A DNA stretch of 64,000 nucleotides, taken from contig JALJCO010007871.1 of NCBI GenBank assembly GCA_023101725.1, positions 124,001 to 188,000 on the forward strand, read 5' to 3'. Each line of letters begins with the position of its first letter. The stretch's first letter is position 1. A program made the position numbers and the translations under genes. The DNA comes from Atherinomorus stipes (lineage: Eukaryota > Chordata > Actinopteri > Atheriniformes > Atherinidae). The notes under the pieces are model-generated. The model was not told the origin of the DNA. It saw only the letters and a program-made list of their open reading frames with translations, and made no database searches. Below, piece after piece: positions 46,501-55,624 of this stretch.

Positions 46501-49237
46501 GGAAGTGGAGCATTAAAGGTTTCAACTGCACTATAAGCTAACAAACCCCAACTGAATAGGATTTTTTTTTAAAAAAAGCTAAGTTTAACAAAAAACTTCC
46601 AATAATTTTGAAGATTTTTTTTAATGGTCAACTTTTTAGAATATTACAACATAACTAGAAACATTCAACAAACCTACTAATTTGAAAGAAATGAATTGGT
46701 ACTGTATGAGTTTATACAAGCATGGTCTAATCTACCTTAATGTACTCAAACTTAACATGAAATCAAATGTATATCTAATTTAAACCTATGTAGATATTTT
46801 TTTTCTTCTTTTCTCTTTTATGGACCCTGAGTCTGGAACAAAGTCTACCTATCTAAATACCCAATGACTGCATCGTAACGGATGATGCATGATGCTAACT
46901 ACAGAGAAAAGCTACATTTTTCTTACAGAAAGAGAAATCACAAAAGATTGACCTTGGATTATTAATCTGTATTCACCAATTACAATCATGCTAGAATATT
47001 TTACAACTGCAAATGTGAGTGAAAATGATGGAGAAGTAATGTGGTAGAGGAGATTCTACAGAAGAAACGATTTTAGCTGAGGTTTAGATAACTGTTCATT
47101 ACAGTGAGCCCAACCATGAATTTCTCCTGGACCAAACTGAAGTCAGTGAACATGTTTCCATGCTTCTTAGTATCACCATCTAAGAAATACTCCCCATCCC
47201 CTGTAAGCCTGATTCCAATTTGAGATCTTAAAATCCTCTTTTCATTTCTCTTGCTGTGCTCACCTTTATCTGAGCGCTTGAGATGACAGTGGGATCCAAA
47301 CTTGACTAGCTTATAAATGAGCCAGCATGACATCAAAAATTTGTCTCTGTGATCAAAGTCAGCCCTCAACACTGTGTCTTTTATCTATTCTCAGAGTTGT
47401 CCCACTTCTAAGTGCAACATATAAATTGTGAATTGTGATTGATTTGTCACAAATGCATACCAAAAGCCTTCTAACAGCAGCTGCATTCTGCAACATTTTC
47501 TAAGTTTATCAGAAGTCAGTCGAACCTGACTCATTTGTGTAGACTGTATGATAGTACCTGTTAAATCCGAGGCTATGATACACAGCTTCCATTTTATCTG
47601 CCTTTACCGTCTGTGCCATTTCCTTGGAGAAATCATGACAGCTGTGACTCCTGTGATACTCAAACTGGATAACTTGCTTCAAACTGATGTGTTTTTTAGT
47701 CTTTAATCATAAAACCCCAAATTTTGCAGACATCAAACATTCAAGGTTGAACAATAAGCTAAAACCTTTGAGCTATAATACTGAAATTGAACACTTCTTT
47801 GCCTGAGGGTCACAGCAGCAGAATTATTTCAAAGTGGAACTCTGTCTTTGAAAGACTAGAAAAGGCATCTTGATGCAGAATAAAGTGCAAAAATGTTAAA
47901 GGATGAACTGCAGTGGCTATTGAACAGAGGTTTTCAATCTAACTTTTGAAATCTGAACTAAAGGAAGACAAACTTTGCATCTTTGCAATGGGCATGTATA
48001 GGAAATCCATTTTAGAGATGATAAACATAGTTCTGCTCTAGTTACACATTCGACTTTACATTTCACTCCATCTTCTCCTCTTTTTGCACCGTCTGATTCT
48101 TTATCACTTCACTGGTTACAGCATGCTCCAAAACGCAGAGATAATGTTATTCATAGTATTTCTTTTCTTCTAGCCGCACTTTGCAATCTCTCTCTTCAAA
48201 GATGTATTGTTGAACTCTCCCGGCTCTCACCATCATTTTACCATCAAAAGTGTTCATCTGGACGTCATCTGCCTACATATCAGGGTCTCTGGGGGATATT
48301 GTGATTGTGCTGCAGTTGCACACACAATCCTCGGTTTTTATTTTGAGCTTAGTAAAGGCACAATAATGCCACTGTGCCCCTAAACATCTTCAATACATAT
48401 CTAACCTAAACCACCATCCTTGACTTGAACTTAATAATAACTCAAACCCTCAAACAGCCATTTAAACGTGTTTCAGAAAATGGGAAAGAACAGCCTCACT
48501 TTCCACAAAAGTTTTTAACCTTCAAATCATACCTCACAAAGACTGTCTCAGAAATGTGTGTGCATGTAAAACTCTGTTTTAATCTCAACTCCCTTCTGTC
48601 TGTTGTCTCGGTGCCAACAGAACATCCTGCTGGTTCAGAGACAGATGTCGGTGATTGATGACGATCTGGACAACTTCCGCAAAGTTCTGAAGAGCTACAT
48701 CGATGCCACCTCAGCCCACTCAGACAACCTGCAGTGAGTGTCTTGCTTGTTTCTGGAAAAAGCAATACATCTTGTGAGTGCTGTCAGGTTCTGCTGCAGT
48801 GGCGGATTTATAAGTACGGGTTAACTGTCAGCTGTGCCAAAATTGCATAGAGTAGAAAAATACTTCATTTTTGTGTTGTCTTATTAAGTATGCAGGGATG
48901 TTGTATCAGATCTTATTTTGTGCATTTGTAATAGTTATAATCTACTGGTTTTACAAAGCGACTCTCCTCCATCTTTAACAAAGCAAGTCAGTTTTATTTT
49001 CCCTGCTCAGCTTCTGCATATCCCTTACCCACACCTAGCCCTCACTGATATCTCTCCAAAGACTCAAACTTTTCCATGTAACTCACTTCCACTGTTGTCA
49101 TGTCGTCTTTTTCTTCTTACCCCACTCTACTTTTCTTCTTGGTCTCGCTGTCAGTGTGTCTGTTCAGAAGCTCCCAGGAAAGTCGTGTTACATAATGTAT
49201 GAGTTCTGGCAAGACCGCATCTCCTGGATGAGGTCAG

Positions 49238-49268
<31 letters not shown>

Positions 49269-49868
49269 GCTGCATTAGATATTGGCAGACTGTTTGGCAC
49301 TCTTAACTCCTTGATGGAAATGTTCCCCACCAGTGAAGATGAGCAGATGGCCCGACTTTCTGTTCAAACAGGCCAAACACAAGTTCAAACACACATACTA
49401 GACATCACACATACAAATTTTCGCACCCACCCACACACACAGATACAAGTACACATCAAGGTGCATTTTAAGTGGCTTTACATTAGCCATATACTGTATA
49501 CACTGGATCACTGTACTGATATTTATTGCTTTGATCAAAATTTATGACCTGTTTTTTTTTTTTTTTAGTATGAGAAACTTGGATGTTTCAGAAGACATAC
49601 GTGTTGAAATAAAAATATTTGGATCTTTGGACATTTTTTTTCCCTTTTTTAACAAGAACACCCCACTCCACTGCACAGCGCCAACCCCCACACAATACCC
49701 CAAACAACCACACAGCTTTACCCCCATCAACACCCCCCTCCCATCCACACCTTCCTCCCACCCCTACCACATAGCCACCTAATCCCTGCACATCCGCCCC
49801 ACTGGTCCTCACGCCCCCTTCTCCACACACAGGCCCACACCCCCACTACGCCCCTGACAGACCAACCC

Positions 49869-49916
<48 letters not shown>

Positions 49917-52900
49917 TACCACCCTCATTCACGCACCTGCCCCGCATCCCCATCCACTCACAGATCCACACCCGCCCCTCACACAAACACCTCCACCCCT
50001 GACATACACAAACCCCACCCATGCACCTTTCTGCCCACACTTGAACACACATCTCCCATGCACCCCCACCCGCCCACTCCCCCCATACACTTCCACAGGC
50101 AACCATACACACATCCCCCTGCACTCACGCCCACATGCATCCACGCCCACCTTCCAGACATTCACTTCACTTCACTTTATTTGTTTGTCCCTTAAAGGGC
50201 TGTTTGGTATGCAGAAGACCAACAAACAATCAGCATCACATTTCATTTAAAAGGAAACATAGACTATATAAAAACACAGTACAAACACGTAGGAAATAAA
50301 TATAAGAAAATGCTAGAAAATATATGCAATGTATGTAAAAATACCAAAAAAAAAAAAAACCAACACACATCTTATACATTTAAAAGTAAATTATAATATA
50401 TAGTCCCTCAGGGTGCTTTAATTAGCAACAAGTGTGATACCTTCTCTTCTCTGTAGCGTTTAGTGCTCGGATAGAGAGGGGAACAAAGGAAAACTTGTAC
50501 CTAGTAGCTGTAGGAACAGATAGACGAAGGCCAGAAGGAAAAAGTTGATACTCATAGCTTAGAGGATGCGTTGTGTCTATGCATATAGATTTTGCCTTCT
50601 GAAGCACCTGGACATTGAAAATATTGTCCAGGCTTCTAAATTTCACTCCAGCTACTTTAGAAACTACATAGACAATCCTAGCTAGGGAATTTTTTTCCTT
50701 AATAGCCAGAATTCAGACCAACAGATAATAGAAAAAGAAATGACAGATTCAACGAAAGCATTTTAAATCATTTTCATCAGGCTTCGGTCTACCTGGAATT
50801 TGGAAAGTTTCCTGAAACAAAAAAGGCGCTGCTGTCCCTTTTTACATAGCATCTCACAATTAACATCAAATTTCAGCTTACTATCATTATATTGCCAAGA
50901 TATTTGTAGGTACTCACCAGATCTACTGGCTGATTATAAATGGTGCTACATTGGGGAGCCGGAGGTGATCATCTGAAATTGATGCAAATCTGTTTTGTTT
51001 TTTGGACGTTAATTTGGAGGAAGGCATCTTCACACCAACATATAAAATTATTAGGAACCTGTCCATGACCGACTTTGTCGTCACTGAGCAGGCTAAGTAT
51101 GACTGAATCATCTGCATACTTTTACACCCACCCACATACACCATGGATGGGGACTGCAAGGCCACCAACCCTCCCCCATGCCACGAGCCCACCCCACCCA
51201 GCCCCCGAACCAGGCAAGCCCATCCCGCATGAGTTCATTTGTGCGTGTTGGATCTTTGGACATTTTATAACTTGATTTGTGTGATTTTACTGTATGGTAT
51301 ATTTATTAGATTATATCTGGTTATATGTCAAATAATCTTAAATGCAGAATTAACTGCCTTCAGTGTGTTTGTACAGGAGGAGGAATTAATGAAAGCATCC
51401 TGTTTCAACATGTATACAGCAATATTCTGATAAGTGATGCTTATTTTCATGGGTTTTCCCGTAAGTTGTCTATTTTAAGCCTGTTTTGTATCTTTACTGT
51501 CTGTGTCTGCAGCTACCTTCAGTCCAACAGCAGCAAAGATTTCCAGCGCTGCATCATTGACATGTTAGAGGATACTGAAGTAGTTTCTACTATGTTGCTT
51601 CCAGGTTTGTATATTTATGTCTGGGAGTGTAAAGTATATTCACATATATTTATATGTAAAAGTTGTTAATATAAAAAAAGCACAGAATTTTAAACTGTTT
51701 ATTCTGAGTTCAACACATAAGGCCAAACCCCCAGATCAGAATATTCCTGCTCCATAGACATCCTTTCATGTTTTCATCTCATTATTGATGTACATTTGTG
51801 ACTCATAAGTCCAATTTTGGCATGGTAGGTCCTCTTAGGGGGATTGCATATTAGACCCCAACTCCAGCATGCTGAGAGGAAGCCAGCAGCTCTTGCTTCG
51901 TTATCTCCAAATTTGCTTTTTGCTTCAAAGATCAGTCAGTTTTCTGATGCTTGCAGAGACGTTTGCCACAATGCTTCTTTTTTCTTTGGAAAAAGAAATG
52001 CCTGTGTAGAAATTAGAAATGGAAACTGACCTTGCAACAAGTATTTATATCACACTGCTTGGCTTGTTTTTTAGCTCATGACAGGTCATCTTTTTAGTAA
52101 TTAATGGCTTTATTTATTCATTTATATGTGTATTTACATGTATATTGAGCACAAGGTAAATTTCAAAGGCCAAAAACTTTATTGTCATATCGGGTGACAA
52201 GTAATTAGTTAATTTTTTTCATTTGTTTCTCTATTCAGTAACAAACAACAACAATGGCAAAAACCATAAAACAAAAATTATGAATAAAAAGATGCACAGC
52301 ATGTCAAACTAATCACAAGCAGAAGTTACTGATTGCATTGCTGGCTTTTCCACTTGTTCTTTGTCACTAGATGTCGTGAAGATTGAACAATCTTTCCTGC
52401 AAAATGTTGTGTTGGCTCGATCTCTCTTCACAGACATTTTCCAATTGCCTGTGTGTATGCAGATACTGGGTACTGTGATGCTAGTTGTGAGAAGCTTTCT
52501 GTGGTGCATTGGTAAAAGTTGCAGAAGATTGACGGAAAGCTTTTTTTTTTCAGCTGCTCTAAAAACAGTTGCAGAACAACCGCACGGTGCAGTCAGACAC
52601 TGCAAAGCAAAGGGCTTGCATTTGAGACTTACAGACTCAGATTTTTGTAAGCAAACAGAATTAGACTTCTTATTTTATTTTATGGTGAAAAAGAAGGGAA
52701 AGCAGAGCCCAGATTTAAGAAAATATCCTTTTCCGATTAGTTACTGTGTTGCATGCTTTATCACATTTAGCTTTTACCTGTATCACATAATTTTTTTTTT
52801 TTTAAATGTTTCACATAAAGACACACTTAAATCACAGAATTGTTCCTGACCATAATAACAGCTTAAAGGAGCTAAAAGGAGACAAAGTTTTCTAAAACAT

Positions 52901-54497
52901 GAATTTACTTAATCCATTCATATTAATGTAGAAATATCAGACTTCTGAACAAATACATGTACGGATGTAGATTTTCTCTACAATTGAGGCTGTTTTTATG
53001 CAGAGCTGAGTGAGATATATGGGCATCATAAAAGAGTAAAGACAAACACAAAACAGAGAGATTCATAAGCATGGATAAAAAGGAGTGAGGGATATTATAT
53101 TTGGCAAAGTGACAGCCAGCTGACGCACGCTCAACCTGCACTTTGCTCATTATCACATCACTGGCTCCTCAGCACATGGCAGAGTAGCGTGATTCACTGC
53201 CACTTCAGCCCAGGCCACTATCATGACTCTCTCATCTTGACATTTGATTATTTTGTTGCAGGCAACACTGCTTTACATTTACATCAGAATTTAAAAGCAT
53301 TAATTATTATTTCTGCCTCTGCGTTCGTGTGCAGATGGTGAAATGGTTGTGTGGGCTGTATAGGTGGTCGTTGCTAGGCTACTTGGTTTACTTCCACATC
53401 TGTGGCTCAAATGTATATAAGCTTACTATTTCAGACATAAACTGAACAGCTCTGGTGTTGATACTGAAATGGAAATGGAAAACAACGAAAATGAAAGAAA
53501 TTGAGCTTAAATCTTAAACACAATTTGAATTCAATTTTTTTTTAGTAACAGTTTTTAAAATAACTGTTGAAAGTCGCAGTATAGATGTGGATAATATTTG
53601 ACTGCATTAAAAAATGAGTTAACTTTACGGTGCACTTTTCTTTGTAAAGATGCTTAAAGCTGTTAATTTGTTTTTACTCCAGTTGGAGCGAACATTAATT
53701 TCTCTGGGAGTCAGCTTTAGACTCATACAGATTTTGTGTGATTTAAGTTTAAGCTTATTTTTGGTCACCATTATGAGAGTCCTTGCATGTAATATGCTTT
53801 ATCTATTTCCATGTTGTGCTGTGTTGACTTCTTATAATTTGTTATTGCAGTATTTTTAGTGAAATAGCTGTTAAGCTGCTTCAGCGGAATATGGTTGCCA
53901 GGGAATTGTGTGCAGCCACAATGCACTGATTAGGAGGAAGAGGTGGTTTATCAGATTCGCATCAGAGTAGCACGACAGAGTGGACTCTGGAGGCAATAAT
54001 AAAAGAATAAATAAAATAGCATTCTGCTGCTCCTGGAAGCTGCTATGAGACAGTCTCTGTTCTGCTAAAAGTCACAAGATACCGCCTTTATAGCTTTTTC
54101 TCCTGGAGTAGCTTTGCTCCAGCTGACAGATGTTCATAATAACATACTGCAGTTATTCTGTTCAACTTTGCTGCCTACCATTGAGAATTGACCGTAAACG
54201 GACATTGAATTGACTGTAAAATCATATACTCAATCTACATGTGTTTCTTGGTCTCAATGTAGGTCTATTTCATCTGTCCCTAATGACAGAGATTGCTAGC
54301 ACATTTATAATTAGCTGATGGAGATGGGAATTTCATCATAATTTTAAAAATAAATACAAAAGCTAGAGCTAACTTAAATGTGAAATTAGATTGACGATTT
54401 TAAGATTTTGTACATGATTTCCTTGAGAGATGTGACCTTTTTTTCCCTCTCTTTCTGTCTTTCCTCAGCTTCCTGGTGGATTATGACTAATAACTGA
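10540..54497 (+). CDS. necab3: NECAB3-type N-terminal EF-hand calcium-binding protein (13 coding exons)
   Basis: NECAB proteins are neuronal and Golgi-associated calcium-binding adaptors; mammalian NECAB3 binds the APBA/Mint adaptors. Coding exons: 10540-10662, 17016-17040, 32071-32179, 33907-33932, 35364-35461, 37936-38072, 41126-41247, 42292-42371, 45584-45637, 48621-48733, 49155-49232, 51513-51604 and 54469-54497. All introns are GT-AG and the 1086-nt frame is open for 361 residues. EF-hand 1 has its loop at 47-58 (D47, N49, D51, G52, E58). EF-hand 2 (about 80-91) has Lys at position 12 instead of Glu. A coiled coil lies at about 224-240 and the ABM-type domain at about 259-361. A stop codon (TGA) lies two codons before the ATG. 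I favour NECAB3 over NECAB1 because of the N-terminal ACxxxxTxCL pattern, the IDG and DKL-DYF signature, the SWWIM ending, and linkage to rbck1 (both genes are on human chromosome 20). Parts of the core look more like NECAB1. Confidence 0.92.
10663..17015. other. necab3 intron 1
   Basis: A 6.35-kb intron, mostly unique AT-rich DNA. It has a (GA)n tract near 11935-11960, a complete MITE at 13359-13939, and a 193-codon open frame at 15309-15890 with no recognisable domain. I see no exon or RNA gene. Confidence 0.6.
13359..13939 (+). mobile_element. TA-flanked MITE, copy 1 (581 bp)
   Basis: Ends are CACACTCAAAAATAG and, inverted, TTTTTTGAGTGTG. A further inverted pair reads AGGTAC with ACAAATTTGTACTT-like sequence inside. 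TA lies on each side (13357-13358 and 13940-13941), the Tc1/mariner target-site signature. No transposase is present, so it is non-autonomous. A near-identical copy lies at 32725-33311 in the same orientation. Confidence 0.88.
17016..17040 (+). CDS. necab3: necab3 coding exon 2 (25-nt micro-exon)
   Basis: IFRRADKN plus one base: the incoming helix of EF-hand 1 and the first loop residues. Acceptor ttttcag and donor ACG|gtgagt are both strong. Too short for ordinary ORF finding. Confidence 0.95.
18430..20700 (-). mobile_element. L2-like LINE reverse-transcriptase relic, interrupted
   Basis: On the minus strand, KAFDIVDH is readable at about 20175-20151. About 50 codons later GVPKGSCLG follows at about 20015-19985, the usual RT palm spacing. 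After a break, the frame near 19110-18960 reads EFEYLVI, matching the YLGV region. Stops and frameshifts are frequent, so it is dead. The break is filled by an L1-like fragment in the opposite orientation. Clade (L2 or CR1-like) is inferred. Confidence 0.7.
19140..19950 (+). mobile_element. L1-like LINE ORF2 3' fragment, nested
   Basis: The plus-strand frame from 19216 gives [25 protein letters not shown] and later KKCIPINWF, the characteristic C-terminus of L1/Tx1-type ORF2. Several stops interrupt it. It lies between two parts of the minus-strand L2-like relic, so it inserted later. Exact ends are uncertain. Confidence 0.7.
22003..22475. mobile_element. ATGCTGCGTTCC MITE, complete copy
   Basis: Begins ATGCTGCGTTCCATTT and ends AAATGGAACGCAGCAT, an inverted pair; the adjoining CGGAACTGGGAAG and CTTCCGAG blocks extend the match imperfectly. 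About 473 bp, no coding capacity. A truncated relative is in rbck1 intron 8. Confidence 0.8.
22841..23309. mobile_element. TTAAAGACACACA TIR element, copy 1
   Basis: TIRs start TTAAAGACACACAGCGTAAC, with the inverted GTTCCGTTGTGTGTCTTTGA at the far end. About 469 bp. The interior (CCCGGATGGGAA-like and CTGGCTGG blocks) recurs inverted at 56191-57077. Superfamily not identified. Confidence 0.82.
25975..26240 (-). repeat. Dispersed repeat, copy B
   Basis: Inverted relative of 4670-4925: shared blocks include TTTGTCCATTCA, TAGTAAAAATGGTGG, GATATAAA and CAATAGAAACACA. Class unknown. Confidence 0.6.
26713..26880 (+). repeat. tRNA-derived (tRNA-Glu-like) repeat, copy 1
   Basis: Starts TGTGACAGTGTGG. 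A tRNA-like core TTTGGCTGACTGGTAAGC (A-box-like) leads to GGGGTTGAATCCC (B-box-like), with TGTCACCCGGGAG between them as an anticodon-arm relic. The B-box lies at the usual tRNA spacing. Related copies are at 56259-56669 and 58985-59085. Confidence 0.65.
31010..31660 (-). mobile_element. LINE 3' end (L2-like ORF2 C-terminus)
   Basis: The minus-strand frame 31630-31280 has [37 protein letters not shown] and KSVVQSTL, the well-known tail of fish L2-type ORF2. The 3' end at about 31010 carries CAGGG/TATTC-type non-coding sequence with an AATAAAG. 5'-truncated, not active. Confidence 0.85.
32071..32179 (+). CDS. necab3: necab3 coding exon 3 (EF-hand 1 loop)
   Basis: Residues 50-86. [17 protein letters not shown] completes the canonical EF-hand 1 loop and its outgoing helix; [14 protein letters not shown] opens EF-hand 2. 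Acceptor tgttacag; donor AA|gtgagt. Confidence 0.97.
32725..33311 (+). mobile_element. TA-flanked MITE, copy 2 (587 bp)
   Basis: Same ends and interior as 13359-13939, in necab3 intron 3, flanked by TA at 32723-32724 and 33312-33313. Differences from copy 1 are scattered single bases and small indels, so both copies seem fairly young. Confidence 0.88.
33907..33932 (+). CDS. necab3: necab3 coding exon 4 (26-nt micro-exon)
   Basis: Encodes NNLDTDKLS, the second half of the EF-hand 2 loop. Loop position 12 is Lys. Acceptor ctgcag; donor CAG|gttggt. Confidence 0.92.
33933..35363. other. necab3 intron 4
   Basis: AT-rich with poly-T and poly-A runs. No exon, repeat family or RNA gene recognised. 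Confidence 0.5.
35364..35461 (+). CDS. necab3: necab3 coding exon 5
   Basis: Residues 95-127: [14 protein letters not shown] and [18 protein letters not shown], the conserved helix after the EF-hand pair. Acceptor cactag; donor GAG|gtaaga, ending in phase 0. Confidence 0.97.
35462..37935. other. necab3 intron 5
   Basis: AT-rich. A C/T-rich patch near 36045-36160 stands out in composition but has no open frame or recognised repeat. Otherwise I see nothing. Confidence 0.5.
37936..38072 (+). CDS. necab3: necab3 coding exon 6
   Basis: Residues 128-173: [20 protein letters not shown] and then a Leu/Gln-rich helix. QFVTRFxLxET is a family signature. Acceptor ctctcag; donor CC|gtaagt. Confidence 0.97.
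38281..38678. mobile_element. GGGCTGTCAAAAG MITE
   Basis: Starts GGGCTGTCAAAAGATTAATC and ends GATTAATCTTTTGACAGCCC, a perfect 20-bp inverted pair, about 398 bp apart. Non-coding, in necab3 intron 6. Target duplication not clear. Confidence 0.85.
38838..39980 (+). mobile_element. Degenerate Tc1-like transposon
   Basis: The left end reads GCTGTGCAAAAGTCTTCAG, a familiar fish Tc1-type terminus. Near 39478-39595 the plus strand reads AVKKSFL, NREK and then QSDDS with in-frame stops, matching the catalytic-Asp region of Tc1 transposases. Downstream, [10 protein letters not shown] and a T-rich tail follow. Heavily decayed; right end approximate. Confidence 0.65.
40482..40507. repeat. (CA)n microsatellite
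   Basis: About 13 CA units in necab3 intron 6. Confidence 0.97.
41126..41247 (+). CDS. necab3: necab3 coding exon 7 (basic, variable linker)
   Basis: Residues 173-214: a Lys/Arg-rich linker ([11 protein letters not shown]) then Ser/Thr-rich sequence. This part is variable across NECABs. It is supported by frame continuity and by strong splice sites (ggcag acceptor, CAG|gtaaga donor). An alternative spliced form without it would shift the frame. Confidence 0.85.
42292..42371 (+). CDS. necab3: necab3 coding exon 8 (coiled coil)
   Basis: Residues 214-240. [19 protein letters not shown] has Ile/Leu at 227, 230, 234 and 237, typical of the short NECAB coiled coil. Acceptor ctccag; donor CAG|gtgcca. 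Confidence 0.95.
42480..42645 (+). repeat. LINE-type 3' tail with (ATTCT)n
   Basis: GTTGTACAGTGACAATAAAG followed by TATTCTATTCTGTTC repeats is typical of fish LINE 3' ends. Only the tail remains; it begins about 110 nt after the exon 8 donor. Confidence 0.6.
43120..43173. repeat. 25-bp inverted repeat with 4-nt loop
   Basis: Arms 43120-43144 and 43149-43173 are complementary apart from one T/C difference, around a CATA loop. In necab3 intron 8. Confidence 0.9.
43782..43975. mobile_element. hAT-like MITE
   Basis: Starts CAGTGTTTCTCAATTCAGG, with GGTCCTCAAGACCCACTG mirrored by CAGTGGGTCCTGAGGACC at the other end. About 190 bp; the right terminus has decayed. Confidence 0.7.
45584..45637 (+). 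CDS. necab3: necab3 coding exon 9
   Basis: Residues 241-258: [18 protein letters not shown], the conserved linker before the ABM domain. Phase 0 on both sides, so it could be skipped without breaking the frame. Acceptor gtttcag; donor TCT|gtaagt. Confidence 0.95.
45830..46366. mobile_element. AACCTGGACC TIR element (537 bp)
   Basis: TIRs of about 37 bp begin AACCTGGACCTTATTTC and are mirrored by GAAATAAGGTCCAGGTT, with one mismatch seen. The interior holds a CpG-rich patch (GAACGCGCGGCCCCGG near 46105-46120), unlike its AT-rich surroundings. Non-coding, in necab3 intron 9. Confidence 0.82.
46367..48620. other. necab3 intron 9, right part
   Basis: AT-rich, with poly-A and poly-T runs just after the TIR element. 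No exon or recognised repeat. Confidence 0.5.
48621..48733 (+). CDS. necab3: necab3 coding exon 10 (ABM domain start)
   Basis: Residues 259-296: [19 protein letters not shown] and [17 protein letters not shown], beginning the antibiotic-biosynthesis-monooxygenase-like fold of NECABs. Acceptor gccaacag; donor CA|gtgagt. Confidence 0.96.
49155..49232 (+). CDS. necab3: necab3 coding exon 11 (ABM domain)
   Basis: Residues 296-322: [20 protein letters not shown]; the YEFW core is diagnostic. Acceptor ctgtcag; donor AG|gtcagt, followed 8 nt later by a (TG)14 tract. Confidence 0.96.
49241..49268. repeat. (TG)14 tract beside the exon 11 donor
   Basis: A pure 28-nt TG run that begins 8 nt after the exon 11/intron 11 boundary of necab3. 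Confidence 0.98.
49660..50160. repeat. C-rich low-complexity block
   Basis: Irregular CACCCC/CCCAC units, with a run of about 20 C and a CA run near 49866-49912. The G-rich reading of this block produces spurious Gly-rich open frames. Similar sequence resumes at 51122-51230, beyond the LINE fragment. Confidence 0.9.
50160..51121 (-). mobile_element. LINE reverse-transcriptase fragment
   Basis: On the minus strand the first readable motif is [18 protein letters not shown] (near 51121-51065), with the catalytic YADD. Further on come [10 protein letters not shown] and, near 50640-50420, [20 protein letters not shown] and RALN, the usual LINE C-terminus. It ends in an AATAAAGTGAAGTGAAGTG-type tail. 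5'-truncated and with frame breaks. Confidence 0.85.
51513..51604 (+). CDS. necab3: necab3 coding exon 12 (ABM domain)
   Basis: Residues 322-353: [20 protein letters not shown] and STMLLP. Acceptor ctgcag; donor CAG|gtttgt, splitting an Ala codon shared with exon 13. Confidence 0.96.
51605..54468. other. necab3 intron 12
   Basis: AT-rich, ending in a strong pyrimidine tract before exon 13. A 162-codon open frame at 52361-52849 has no domain I recognise and no good splice context. No repeat identified. Confidence 0.5.
54469..54497 (+). CDS. necab3: necab3 coding exon 13 (last codons)
   Basis: Residues 353-361, ASWWIMTNN, then TGA. The SWWI ending is the conserved C-terminus of the family. 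Acceptor ttcctcag after a long pyrimidine tract. Confidence 0.95.
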
Positions 54498-55009
54498 ATC
54501 CAGAATGTCACATCCACTGCCTACACTGTCACACGGACAAAGACACATTGGAGCATCAACCCACCTACCCACACTCACTCAAACAGACATACACACACAT
54601 AGGCACACACACACACACGAAAGAATTCAAGAGGTATCCATGTGTTTAAAAGCAACAGGGGACAATGGTGTCATCCAGCTTTCTCCGGCTGCATCTTCTG
54701 ATGTTCCAGACTTTGACTGCTCATTATTGTATTGCTTATATCAAAAGACATAGTTGGCATAGTTGCATCCTATCTTTAGACTTGAAAATAACTGAATCTC
54801 TGCAATGCAAAAGCAGTTTTATGAATATTCTCAACCTTGTCCTTGACTTGTGTTATGGCTGCTTTTCTCTTGCAGTGTTTGTCTGATGTTAAGCCAAATG
54901 AGAACAACCAAAAATACACTTGTATAGGCTTTTAGAGCAGACCTGTTTGGAATGAAAACCATCAAGCTGGTAGTGTTTTGTTTATGATGAGCTGTTTACC
55001 ATCAAATAC

Positions 55010-55015
55010 AATAAA
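55010..55015 (+). terminator. necab3: Proximal polyadenylation signal, necab3
   Basis: AATAAA about 510 nt after the stop codon. It could give a shorter transcript than the signal at 55501. Confidence 0.4.
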
Positions 55016-55500
55016 GTAGGATGTCAAGAGCAGAGAAAATGAGGAGGTTTTAGTGCATCATGAAAATGCATGCTGAAATGGGCACATCTCTGCTGTATAT
55101 GCTGTATCATATTGTACCCACTGTTTTTCTTTCATTAAGCTTTCCTACTGTAATGTGCACTGAATGCCAAGAAGGCTACACTTATGCTTGGGCATCTAAC
55201 TATTGCTAGATATACTAGTGGTCAGTTCTTTGTTACATCTCCTCGACTGTCTGTGTAAGACTTCCCAGTCTTCAATTTAAAAATATTTTTTTGAGAACAT
55301 GCATATGTCAGAGAATTAGAAACTCAAGAGGAGATTTTAATGTATCAATAAGTTAAAGAGAAAAAATATATGTGTAATGCATTTATTTTGATCATAGTGA
55401 GGTTTATTTTATCTGTACATATAGAACTGACAAACTATATTTCTGTTGTGTTTTGATTCGGTAATCTATACCACCAAATGACTGAAAAAAAAAAAAAACT

Positions 55501-55506
55501 AATAAA
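55501..55506 (+). terminator. necab3: Distal polyadenylation signal, necab3
   Basis: AATAAA just after an A-run, about 1 kb beyond the stop and followed by T/G-rich sequence. Confidence 0.45.
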
Positions 55507-55624
55507 ATGATGAAAGATTCCAAGTGTTTATTTGACAAGAGAGTTTAGATTTGGTTTTCAATGTTTTTATGGGGTTTTTCTGTTGTTGTTTTGCTGATAA
55601 CACAGGTTGTAACTTAAATTTTTA

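Larger units (their letters stand above)
49619..51266 (-). mobile_element. Composite retro-insertion with 19-bp target duplication
   Basis: TTGGATCTTTGGACATTTT occurs at 49619-49637 and again at 51248-51266. The 1610 bp between them end, read on the minus strand, in AAAAAAGGGAAAAAAAA next to the duplication. The insert consists of C-rich low-complexity DNA, a LINE RT fragment (51121 to about 50160, minus) and more C-rich DNA. The nick site TTTT|A on the plus strand fits target-primed reverse transcription. It lies in necab3 intron 11. Confidence 0.8.
54498..55525 (+). other. necab3: necab3 3' UTR
   Basis: About 1 kb of AT-rich sequence following the stop, with a CA-rich patch near 54585-54620. 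AATAAA hexamers lie at 55010-55015 and 55501-55506. No other gene is visible. Confidence 0.65.

Noticed and set aside
49542..50165. Gly/Trp/Cys-rich minus-strand frames
   Set aside because: They are produced by the C-rich low-complexity block inside the retro-insertion and have no protein character.
52361..52849. 162-codon plus-strand frame in necab3 intron 12
   Set aside because: No domain and no suitable splice context; the necab3 reading frame is complete without it.
10540..54497. Calling the EF-hand gene necab1
   Set aside because: The core resembles NECAB1, but the N-terminus, the Lys at EF-hand 2 position 12, the SWWIM ending and the linkage to rbck1 favour necab3; kept as the main alternative.
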